Assembly: GCA_027620815.1 (NCBI GenBank)
Contig: JAQCDH010000057.1
Location: 1 to 5,049, forward strand
Length of the DNA stretch: 5,049 nucleotides
DNA from: Bacillota bacterium
GTDB lineage: Bacteria; Bacillota_I; Bacilli_A; Acholeplasmatales; Acholeplasmataceae
Direction of reading: 5' to 3'
Shown here: in pieces, positions 1 through 5,049 of the stretch
Numbering within the stretch: position 1 is the stretch's first letter
Layout of the letters: each line of letters begins with the position of its first letter
Program-made: the position numbers and the translations under genes
The notes under the pieces: generated by a model
What the model saw: the letters and a program-made list of their open reading frames with translations, nothing else
What the model was told of the DNA's origin: nothing
The model's database searches: none

Positions 1-1051
1 GTATTTCTTCACTTTCTAATGTTTCATCAACAAGACTCTCATTTAAAAATGTTAATACAAGTCTTTCTACACCAACTGAGGGTTCAATGACATAAGGCAT
101 ATATCTTTCATTGGTTTCTGGGTCTAGATAAGAGAGATTTTCTTTTGAATGTTCTTGATGTGCGTTTAAATCAAAATCTGTTCTTGAAGCGATACCCCAT
201 AGTTCATCAAATCCCCATGGAAATTGATATAAAATGTCTGTGGTTGCATTGGAATAATGGGCAAGTGCTTCTTTTTCATGATCTTCAAGTTTAAGGTGTG
301 TTTCATTAACGCCTAAATCTAATAAAAAGTCTTTGCAAGCTTTTTTCCAGTAATCAAACCATTCTAATTCAGTACCCGGTTTAACAAAAAATTCCATTTC
401 CATTTGTTCAAATTCACGGGTTCTAAAAACAAAGTTTCCTGGAGTAATTTCATTTCTAAAAGCTTTACCTACTTGGCATACACCAAATGGTAATTTATTT
501 CTTGTTGTACGTTGAATGTTTTTAAAGTTAATAAAAATACCTTGTGCTGTTTCTGGTCTTAAATAAATTTGATTCGCTTTTTCTAAGACAACCCCTTGAT
601 ACGTTTGAAACATCATATTAAATGCACGAATAGGCATAAATGCTTTTTTCTGACAATTTGGGCATGCAAGTTGATGTGTTTTAATATAATCATCCATTTG
701 AACAAATGTCCATCCATCAGGGTTAACCTTTGAATCATGTTCATGAATCATATTATCTGCTCTGAAACGTTGATGACAACTTTCACATTCTGTTAAAGGA
801 TCACTGAATCCACCAATGTGCCCACTTGCTTTCCAAACGTTAGAATTTAGTAAAATACCACTATCTAATAAAACATTATTTGGAAATTCTCGTTGAAATC
901 TTTGTATCCAAGCTTTTTTGATATTATTTTTAAGTAAACTACCTAGTGGACCATAATCCCAAGTATTCGCAAGACCGCCGTAGATCTCACTTCCTTGGTA
1001 AATAAATCCAGTTGATTTTGCATATGTCGTTAATGTATCTAATGTTGGCAT
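1..1051 (-). CDS. glyS: Glycyl-tRNA synthetase, single-chain class II type (3' end beyond window)
   Basis: Attaches glycine to tRNA-Gly in the cytoplasm, using ATP. I translated this frame by hand: it is open from an ATG at 1051 to the window edge, giving 350 residues. Class II landmarks are all present: RPETAQG at 165-171, motif 2 starting FRNE at 198-201 and continuing FRTREFEQMEMEFF at 209-222, and motif 3 EPSVGVER at 323-330. Two CxxC pairs (C89/C92 and C130/C133) form the zinc-type insertion known from this family. Homologues run to roughly 455-465 residues, so about 105-115 are missing, essentially the C-terminal anticodon-binding domain. This is the dimeric single-chain form typical of Mollicutes, archaea and eukaryotes, not the GlyQ/GlyS tetramer of Bacillus. 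It follows recO after 4 nt with a good Shine-Dalgarno sequence, so it is probably the distal gene of the phoH operon. The identification is secure. Confidence 0.96.
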   Translation of the reverse strand, partial: MPTLDTLTTYAKSTGFIYQGSEIYGGLANTWDYGPLGSLLKNNIKKAWIQRFQREFPNNVLLDSGILLNSNVWKASGHIGGFSDPLTECESCHQRFRADNMIHEHDSKVNPDGWTFVQMDDYIKTHQLACPNCQKKAFMPIRAFNMMFQTYQGVVLEKANQIYLRPETAQGIFINFKNIQRTTRNKLPFGVCQVGKAFRNEITPGNFVFRTREFEQMEMEFFVKPGTELEWFDYWKKACKDFLLDLGVNETHLKLEDHEKEALAHYSNATTDILYQFPWGFDELWGIASRTDFDLNAHQEHSKENLSYLDPETNERYMPYVIEPSVGVERLVLTFLNESLVDETLESEEI

Positions 1052-1054
1052 GAT

Positions 1055-1061
1055 CTCACCT
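1055..1061 (-). promoter_or_regulatory. glyS ribosome binding site spanning the recO stop codon
   Basis: The minus strand reads AGGTGAG, 3 nt before the glyS ATG at 1051. The recO stop TGA (1058-1056) lies inside it (AGG TGA G). Ribosomes finishing recO would therefore terminate on the glyS initiation site, which suggests translational coupling. The match and spacing are seen directly; the coupling is inferred. Confidence 0.75.
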
Positions 1062-1712
1062 ATTTTTAATTTTAATATGGACATGATACTCAATGTAATC
1101 AATTAAAAATGATTTTATTGACTTCAATTGTGTATCTGAAATCTTTAATATTGTATCATAATTTGTATATTTAAGCTGAAGAAGTAAAATCAAATCTTCC
1201 ATTGCAATATCTGATGTTTTTGCATCTCCTGTATAGATGAGTGAAGCCGATGGAATATGAAATCCAATCACATCACGACCATCTCCAGAGAGATCTAAAT
1301 CATAGCCAATCATCTGCAGCAATCGTATCATAAATCTCAATGAAAGTTGATTTAGATGAGGACTGTTTAATATGGTTATTAAATCTTGGAAAATGCTTTT
1401 ATGATCTGAATCTTCATCAATACATTGTGTGATAAGTTCTAATAGTAATGCAACTTCACTCATGCTTTCATATGTATTTTTGATGCTTTGAAAATCATTG
1501 ATGATTTTAATTTGACTCACAGGAATAAGTCCATCTTTTTTTAAAACATCGACTTCTATATGTGTTAAATATTGAGAAGCGACTCGTAGTTGAGACGTCA
1601 TTTTTTGTGCACCTTTAGCATGTAAGGTTATCTTACCTAAATGCGTGTACGTATAAAGAAGACGATTCGATTCTAAATACGGCATCACTTTATAAATCAA
1701 TCCTTCAATCAC
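1056..1712 (-). CDS. recO: DNA repair protein RecO
   Basis: RecO helps load RecA onto SSB-coated single-stranded DNA and anneals complementary strands in the RecFOR recombinational repair pathway. The N-terminal OB fold is recognisable: EGLIYKVMPYLESNRLL, then LGKITLHAKGAQK, matches the family pattern EGIVL...YGE..., ...GK....AKGA.K. A helical C-terminal domain follows. I chose the GTG at 1712 because GGAG (1722-1719) sits 6 nt before it; this gives 218 residues. An ATG at 1724 (222 residues) or a TTG at 1730 (224) are possible but lack a Shine-Dalgarno match. The protein is shorter than the roughly 250 residues usual in Firmicutes. The four zinc-binding cysteines seen in many RecO proteins are missing: the only Cys is at about residue 97, outside that loop. 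The gene overlaps the end of era by 8 nt and ends 4 nt before glyS. Identity is supported by both the OB-fold pattern and the era-recO order. Confidence 0.87.
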   Translation of the reverse strand: MIEGLIYKVMPYLESNRLLYTYTHLGKITLHAKGAQKMTSQLRVASQYLTHIEVDVLKKDGLIPVSQIKIINDFQSIKNTYESMSEVALLLELITQCIDEDSDHKSIFQDLITILNSPHLNQLSLRFMIRLLQMIGYDLDLSGDGRDVIGFHIPSASLIYTGDAKTSDIAMEDLILLLQLKYTNYDTILKISDTQLKSIKSFLIDYIEYHVHIKIKNR

Positions 1713-2601
1713 GAGATTCTCCATAACCAAAAGTCATCACGTCTTGCATTTTATTGCGCCAATCTTTTTTAATTTTAATCCATAATTCTAAGTGAACTTT
1801 ACGATCAAAGGTTTTATTTAAATCTAATCTTGCAAGTGTTCCTATTTCTTTAAGTTTTGAACCTTGTTTACCAATTAAAATTCTTTTTTGAGATTCTCTT
1901 TCAACAATGATTAATGCTCTTATATCTAGTGTTTTTAACTTTTTATTTTCTTCTATGTTTTCAATGACTACTGCAACAGCATGAGGGATTTCTTCTTGCG
2001 TCAAAGTTAAAATCTTTTCACGAATCCATTCTGAAATAATTTGATGTTCTTGTTGATCAGATGTATATTCTTCTGGAAACATTGGTGCTTCTTCAATAGC
2101 ATGTTTTAATATCGCTTCTTCTAAATGCATTAAATGTGTTTTTTCTATAGCGGAAATAGGAATAATCGCTTCAAAATCTCCTAATGTTAAATAAGACATA
2201 ATGAGTTGATCGATATCTGATTTATTTTTTAATACATCAATTTTATTAATGACTAAAATAATAGGAATGCCAAGCGCTTTAAAACTTTGATACAGTTTAT
2301 CATCATATGGATGTTTTTTTCTATCCACAACCCATAACATGACATCTACATCAAGCAGTGCTTGATTCGCTGTTTTTACAATCATTTGATTGAGTACAAA
2401 TTTAGCTTCATGAATCCCTGGTGTATCTACAAAAACAAGTTGAAAATCAGGTGTTGTTTTCACACCTAATATACGATGACGTGTTGTTTGCGCTTTATCA
2501 CTGGTAATCGCAATCTTTTTACCAATAAGGGCATTAATGAGCGTTGATTTTCCAACATTTGGTTTTCCGGCAATGCCAACAAAAGCAAATTGATGACTCA
2601 T
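1705..2601 (-). CDS. era: GTPase Era, 16S rRNA-binding ribosome assembly factor
   Basis: Era binds the 3' end of 16S rRNA and couples GTP hydrolysis to 30S subunit maturation; it is cytoplasmic and associates with the membrane. All G motifs are intact in the 298 residues: G1 GKPNVGKST at 12-20, the switch Thr in AQTTRHR at 37-43, G3 DTPG at 59-62, G4 NKID at 119-122, and G5 SAI at 150-152. The C-terminal KH domain begins near residue 190 and includes EEIPHAVAV at 203-211, the GxxG loop GKQG at 244-247, and the typical IKIKKDWRN segment before the C-terminus. Length matches the family (about 300). The ATG at 2601 overlaps the cdd TGA by 4 nt (ATGA). A GAGGA sits about 12 nt upstream, which is long spacing, so initiation may depend on coupling to cdd. 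The identification is secure. Confidence 0.98.
   Translation of the reverse strand: MSHQFAFVGIAGKPNVGKSTLINALIGKKIAITSDKAQTTRHRILGVKTTPDFQLVFVDTPGIHEAKFVLNQMIVKTANQALLDVDVMLWVVDRKKHPYDDKLYQSFKALGIPIILVINKIDVLKNKSDIDQLIMSYLTLGDFEAIIPISAIEKTHLMHLEEAILKHAIEEAPMFPEEYTSDQQEHQIISEWIREKILTLTQEEIPHAVAVVIENIEENKKLKTLDIRALIIVERESQKRILIGKQGSKLKEIGTLARLDLNKTFDRKVHLELWIKIKKDWRNKMQDVMTFGYGESRD
1719..1722 (-). promoter_or_regulatory. Likely recO ribosome binding site inside the era 3' end
   Basis: GGAG on the minus strand lies 6 nt before a GTG at 1712, a standard spacing. It sits within the last era codons (Gly-Glu of the terminal GYGESRD). The upstream candidates, ATG 1724 and TTG 1730, are preceded by pyrimidine-rich or mixed sequence with no comparable match. 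This site is the main reason for preferring the GTG start. Confidence 0.55.
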
Positions 2602-2990
2602 GTATTTAATGTATCCTCAAATCTAAACCCATACGGTAAAAGTTCATCTTTGGTCATCACTTTTGTTTCACCTAATAGATTTGCAAGTGTAATCTTACAA
2701 TCCTCAGGTAATAATTCAAACATGACTTGTCTACATGCTCCGCATGGAGACACAGGTTTGTTGTGATCTGCAATGACTGTCATAGAAACAATATCTTGTT
2801 TCTGATAACCTTGACTATACAAACTAAATAATGCGCTACGTTCGGCACAATTAGAAAGTCCAAAAGAAGCATTTTCTATATTTGCACCATGAATAATGGT
2901 GCCATCTTTTAATAATATTGCAGCACCAACTGAAAATTTAGAGTAGGGGACGTATGCTTTAAGTCTTGCTTTTTTCGCTTCTTCTATCAT
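2598..2990 (-). CDS. cdd: Cytidine deaminase, small homotetrameric type
   Basis: Deaminates cytidine and deoxycytidine to uridine and deoxyuridine in pyrimidine salvage. The 130-residue length fits the homotetrameric class, in which each subunit supplies one zinc site. The zinc ligands and catalytic acid are visible: C48 and E50 in NCAERSALF, and C83 and C86 in PCGACRQ. The substrate-binding segments YVPYSKFSVGAA (13-24) and NIENASFGLSNCAE (37-50) match the family closely. A GGAG lies 8 nt before the ATG at 2990. That ATG overlaps the ybeY TGA (ATGA), and the cdd stop in turn overlaps the era ATG. In most Firmicutes dgkA precedes cdd; here cdd follows ybeY directly. The identification is secure. 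Confidence 0.97.
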   Translation of the reverse strand: MIEEAKKARLKAYVPYSKFSVGAAILLKDGTIIHGANIENASFGLSNCAERSALFSLYSQGYQKQDIVSMTVIADHNKPVSPCGACRQVMFELLPEDCKITLANLLGETKVMTKDELLPYGFRFEDTLNT

Positions 2991-3406
2991 TTTTTTCTCT
3001 CCAATCCTGCTTTTGTTAAGATTGCTTCTTGTTTTTCAAACATCATGTTTTCTTCTTCTTCAGTATGATGATCATACCCTTTGACATGTAAATACCCGTG
3101 TACAGCAAGAAATGCAATTTCTCTCGATTCAGAATGCCCATATGATTGTGCTTGTTCTTTCATATATAAAAGATTAATAAAAATATCACCTAATTCATCA
3201 AGATAAGGTTCATCATAAGGAAAACTTAAAACATCGGTTGGTTTGTCTAACCCTCGATATGTCTTATTCATGTTTTGCATCTCTTCACTCGTGATGATAA
3301 CGATATTTAAAGATTTTTCTTCTTCAATCAATGAAAATACATGATTTAACACATCTTCATAAGAAGTAACATCTTGGTCGGTTTGATTAAAAATTTGAAT
3401 GTTCAT
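2987..3406 (-). CDS. ybeY: Endoribonuclease YbeY, rRNA maturation factor
   Basis: YbeY is a metal-dependent endoribonuclease involved in 16S rRNA 3'-end processing and 70S quality control. The 139-residue protein carries the family signature H103-x3-H107-x5-H113 in AVHGYLHVKGYDHH, the three histidines that bind the metal. The conserved segment YRGLDKPTDVLSFPYD (50-65) includes the Arg (R51) important in homologues, followed by LGDIFI (72-77). Length fits the usual 140-160. The ATG at 3406 overlaps the phoH stop by 4 nt (ATGA) and has only a weak upstream purine match (GAAAGA), so translation is probably coupled to phoH. Partners in the same operon, phoH and era, belong to the same ribosome-assembly theme. 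The identification is secure. Confidence 0.97.
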   Translation of the reverse strand: MNIQIFNQTDQDVTSYEDVLNHVFSLIEEEKSLNIVIITSEEMQNMNKTYRGLDKPTDVLSFPYDEPYLDELGDIFINLLYMKEQAQSYGHSESREIAFLAVHGYLHVKGYDHHTEEEENMMFEKQEAILTKAGLERKK

Positions 3407-4350
3407 AGATTTTCATATCTTTCTAAAATACGTTGTACGAGGGGATGTCTTATCACATCGATATGATCAAATTGAACAATTTTAATGTCTTTCACATCTT
3501 TTAATTTAGATAAAGCATCGTTAAGACCTGATGAGATACCTTTTGGTAAATCAGTTTGACTAGGATCTCCTGTAATAAGCATTTTAGAAGAAAATCCTAA
3601 CCGGGTTAAAAACATTTTCATTTGAGAAACGGTTGTATTTTGAGCTTCATCTAAAATTACAAATGCACGTTCTAGTGTTCTTCCTCTCATAAATGCAAGA
3701 GGTGCAATTTCAATGATTTGACGTTCAATTAATGTATTGGTTTGTTGAATGCCGAGCATATCATATAACGCGTCATATAACGGAATTAAATACGGATCTA
3801 TTTTTTCTTTTAAATCCCCAGGTAAAAAGCCTAAATTTTCGCCTGCTTCAACAACGGGTCTTGTTAAGATGATTTTTTTAACTTGGTTCATTTTTAAAGC
3901 TTGAAGTGCCATGGTGACACCTAAAAAAGTTTTACCCGTTCCGGCAGGTCCAACACCAAATGTTAAATCATGCGTTGAAATCGCATCGATATAGTGTTGT
4001 TGGTGGAATGTTTTAGCAACGATTTGTTTGCCTGTGTAATTGGTATAAATAGGTTTACGATTTTTATAAAGATCTAATAGGTCGTGATGTTGATTTCTTT
4101 CGACACTTTTTATAACATACATGATATCACGTTCGGTAAGCGTAAATTGATGTTCTGCAAGATCGATTAAAACTTCAAAAATAGTTTCTAAAAATTCTTT
4201 TTGGTCTTCTTTTGCATCACAAACAATGTTTTTGCCATGTAAAGAAACTGAGATATTCATATATTGCTTGAAGACTTTTAAATTACGGTCTTGACTGCCT
4301 ACTAGTTTTGAAATCGCATCTGCGTGATCAATTTGTCGATTAAGTGTCAT
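3403..4350 (-). CDS. phoH: PhoH-like P-loop ATPase (PhoH/YbeZ family)
   Basis: A cytoplasmic ATPase of the PhoH family, related in fold to superfamily 1 helicases. Its exact role is unsettled, but it is linked to YbeY and RNA metabolism. In the 315 residues: an N-terminal region of about 100 residues; a Q-motif-like FHQQHYIDAI at 115-124; Walker A GPAGTGKT at 134-141; the conserved LTRPVVEAGENLGFLPGDL at 162-180; Walker B VILDEAQN at 231-238; and the motif TGDPSQTDLP at 260-269. The ATG at 4350 is preceded by AGGGG with a 4-nt gap. It is the first gene after a terminator and a predicted promoter, so it should head the operon. Its stop overlaps the ybeY start (ATGA). In Bacillus pgpH (yqfF) separates phoH and ybeY; that gene is absent here. 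Family membership is secure, function less so. Confidence 0.96.
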   Translation of the reverse strand: MTLNRQIDHADAISKLVGSQDRNLKVFKQYMNISVSLHGKNIVCDAKEDQKEFLETIFEVLIDLAEHQFTLTERDIMYVIKSVERNQHHDLLDLYKNRKPIYTNYTGKQIVAKTFHQQHYIDAISTHDLTFGVGPAGTGKTFLGVTMALQALKMNQVKKIILTRPVVEAGENLGFLPGDLKEKIDPYLIPLYDALYDMLGIQQTNTLIERQIIEIAPLAFMRGRTLERAFVILDEAQNTTVSQMKMFLTRLGFSSKMLITGDPSQTDLPKGISSGLNDALSKLKDVKDIKIVQFDHIDVIRHPLVQRILERYENL

Positions 4351-4373
4351 TCAACCCCTACTTTCTTGAAATT

Positions 4374-4382
4374 ATTATACCA
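4374..4382 (-). promoter_or_regulatory. Predicted extended -10 promoter for the phoH operon
   Basis: The minus strand reads TGG TATAAT: a perfect -10 hexamer (4379-4374) with an upstream TGn extension (4382-4380). No good -35 is present at 16-18 nt spacing; that region is the T-rich tail of the rpsU terminator. Extended -10 promoters often tolerate a poor -35. A start near A4367 would leave a leader of about 17 nt that includes the phoH Shine-Dalgarno sequence AGGGG (4359-4355). The motif is seen in the sequence; promoter activity is inferred. Confidence 0.7.
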
Positions 4383-4390
4383 TATTTAGA

Positions 4391-4420
4391 AAACAAAAAA
4401 GCACATGGTTACATGTGCTT
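4391..4420 (-). terminator. Intrinsic terminator of rpsU
   Basis: A perfect 9-bp inverted repeat (arms 4412-4420 and 4399-4407, loop 4408-4411) is followed on the minus strand by a T-rich run, TTTTGTTTT. This is the layout of a Rho-independent terminator for transcripts coming from rsmE and rpsU. The first arm starts inside the rpsU TAA stop (4421-4419), so the hairpin begins right at the end of the coding region. The stem is modest in GC. On the opposite strand the T run is offset by about six bases from the stem, so function in that direction is less likely. Confidence 0.82.
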
Positions 4421-4607
4421 AAAATGTTTTTTTCTTTGCATTTTTCTTTGCGTTTGCGCGCTGTTTCATTTTACGATCAACACTTGGTTTAATGTAAAAT
4501 TCTCTTTTGCGAGCTTCCGCGAGGGTGCCTGATTTAGATACATCACGTTTAAAACGTTTGAGTGCATCTTCTATGGATTCATTATCTCTAACGACTGTTT
4601 TTGCCAT
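4419..4607 (-). CDS. rpsU: 30S ribosomal protein S21
   Basis: Small basic protein of the 30S subunit, located near the 3' end of 16S rRNA and the anti-Shine-Dalgarno region. The 62 residues show the family pattern: MAKTVVRDNESIEDALKRF at the start, then KRDVSKSGTLAEARKREFY, and a Lys/Arg-rich tail ending KKNAKKKTF. The ATG at 4607 is chosen because GGGAGGG lies 6 nt before it and because the product then begins MAKTVV as expected; an in-frame TTG at 4613 would add two residues but overlaps the spacer next to the ribosome binding site. It lies 31 nt after rsmE and is probably co-transcribed with it. The Firmicute cluster normally has mtaB between rsmE and rpsU and yqeY after rpsU; neither is here. 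The gene ends in a terminator hairpin. The identification is secure. Confidence 0.97.
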   Translation of the reverse strand: MAKTVVRDNESIEDALKRFKRDVSKSGTLAEARKREFYIKPSVDRKMKQRANAKKNAKKKTF

Positions 4608-4613
4608 GTTCAA

Positions 4614-4620
4614 CCCTCCC
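4614..4620 (-). promoter_or_regulatory. Strong rpsU ribosome binding site
   Basis: GGGAGGG on the minus strand, 6 nt before the rpsU ATG at 4607, is the strongest Shine-Dalgarno match in the window. It settles the start at 4607 over the in-frame TTG at 4613, which would sit directly against the motif. A strong site fits the high expression expected of a ribosomal protein. Confidence 0.8.
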
Positions 4621-4638
4621 TTCTAGCTAAGTTTGATG

Positions 4639-5049
4639 TCATAAAAATGTCATTAATGTTTGTATCGCTAGGACGCCAGCAATTTCGCTTGAATAAATAA
4701 GTGGTCCTAGTGAGATATTTTTTACACCTTTTGATAATAAGTATTGTCTTTCATCCTCGTGAATACCACCTTCTGGTCCAATGATAATCATCACAGGTTC
4801 AGTGGTTCGATCTAAAATGATGTCAATACTTTTTTCATCAAATAAGTAGGTGTTTGGAAGTAATTCAATTTCTTTTATTGTTTTTATCAAAGAAATTTTT
4901 GGAACATCGTCACGATGTGCAAGTTCAGATGCTTCTTTTGCAATCATATGATATCTTTGCATTTTTGAATCACTTGGCGTGTCTTTTACAATCGAGTGTT
5001 TCATTGGCACACAAATAATTTCATTAACGCCAGCCATGGTTGCATACTT
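4639..5049 (-). CDS. rsmE: 16S rRNA m3U1498 methyltransferase RsmE (5' end beyond window)
   Basis: RsmE methylates N3 of U1498 (E. coli numbering) in 16S rRNA, using S-adenosylmethionine and a SPOUT-type knotted fold. The frame is open to the window edge, giving 136 visible residues of a family that is usually about 240-250; the N-terminal PUA-like domain and the start are outside. A Met at 5037 is internal: its flanks, KYATMAGVNEIICVP, line up with the family segment KATELGV.EIIPV. Visible SPOUT motifs, numbered from the first visible residue, are IAKEASELAHR (36-46), IIIGPEGGIHEDE (88-100) and ISLGPLIYSSEIAG (112-125). The last departs from the usual SLG.RILR.ETA. The TGA stop lies 31 nt before rpsU. 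The gene's position next to rpsU fits the Firmicute dnaJ-prmA-rsmE cluster. The family call is firm; full activity is less certain because of the altered motif. Confidence 0.9.
   Translation of the reverse strand, partial: KYATMAGVNEIICVPMKHSIVKDTPSDSKMQRYHMIAKEASELAHRDDVPKISLIKTIKEIELLPNTYLFDEKSIDIILDRTTEPVMIIIGPEGGIHEDERQYLLSKGVKNISLGPLIYSSEIAGVLAIQTLMTFL

Noticed and set aside
1066..1116. A possible glyS promoter inside recO (TTGATT, then TATTAA, on the minus strand)
   Set aside because: Spacing is about 19 nt, neither hexamer is a good match, and AT-rich sequence yields such pairs by chance. Tight recO-glyS coupling makes a separate promoter unnecessary.
4399..4420. The perfect palindrome as a protein-binding operator
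   Set aside because: Its position at the rpsU stop, its short loop, and the T-run directly after the stem on the coding strand are fully explained by an intrinsic terminator.
4344..4532. A 62-codon plus-strand open frame with a Cys/Phe-rich segment resembling a membrane helix
   Set aside because: It lies antisense to most of rpsU and across its terminator and the phoH promoter. It has no Shine-Dalgarno sequence. The Phe/Cys-rich stretch is the reverse reading of the Lys/Ala codons of S21, so it is a shadow frame.
4636..4653. Short direct repeat ATGACAT with a 4-nt gap at the rsmE end
   Set aside because: Two copies of 7 nt in low-complexity AT-rich sequence are within chance. One copy is the coding end of rsmE, and no regulator or known box matches.
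4639..5037. A complete 132-residue protein starting at the ATG at 5037
   Set aside because: The frame continues open upstream to the window edge with residues that fit the RsmE family, and the SPOUT domain would be cut if it began here. It is the visible part of a longer gene.

Overview
This AT-rich window is a densely packed block of housekeeping genes, all on the minus strand. In order of transcription, from high to low coordinates, it reads: rsmE (5' end outside the window), rpsU, phoH, ybeY, cdd, era, recO, glyS (3' end outside the window). The organism is probably a Mollicute using the standard genetic code, with Acholeplasma and its relatives the best guess. The reasons are the low GC, the single-chain glycyl-tRNA synthetase (not the alpha/beta GlyQ/GlyS pair), the Firmicute-type gene order, the very compact spacing, and TGA used as a true stop in six of the seven visible gene ends. 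Mycoplasma and Spiroplasma read TGA as Trp and would not show this. The assignment is an inference from gene content only.

Layout. Positions 4639-5049 hold the C-terminal part of the 16S rRNA methyltransferase RsmE. A 31-nt gap carrying a strong ribosome binding site leads to rpsU (4419-4607). The rpsU stop codon lies in the foot of an intrinsic terminator hairpin (4391-4420). Just past it is an extended -10 promoter (4374-4382), giving a predicted leader of about 17 nt before phoH (3403-4350). From there phoH, ybeY, cdd and era are joined by three successive 4-nt ATGA stop/start overlaps. recO overlaps the end of era, and glyS starts 4 nt past the recO stop with its Shine-Dalgarno sequence spanning that stop. 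The run phoH-ybeY-cdd-era-recO-glyS therefore looks like one translationally coupled operon.

How the genes work together. Most products serve ribosome assembly and translation: RsmE methylates 16S rRNA, S21 belongs to the 30S subunit, YbeY and Era act in 16S 3'-end maturation and 30S assembly, PhoH is an ATPase tied to YbeY in many bacteria, and GlyRS charges tRNA-Gly. Cdd (pyrimidine salvage) and RecO (recombinational repair) are the usual passengers of this Firmicute cluster. Compared with the Bacillus-type order, mtaB and yqeY are absent around rpsU, and pgpH (yqfF), dgkA and glyQ are absent from the phoH-glyS block.

No mobile element, CRISPR array, tRNA, riboswitch or unknown gene was found. 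The longest stretch without a gene is 68 nt. I see no previously undescribed system here. The points most worth a second look are a RecO without zinc-finger cysteines, an RsmE with an altered knot motif, and the terminator-promoter junction between rpsU and phoH.
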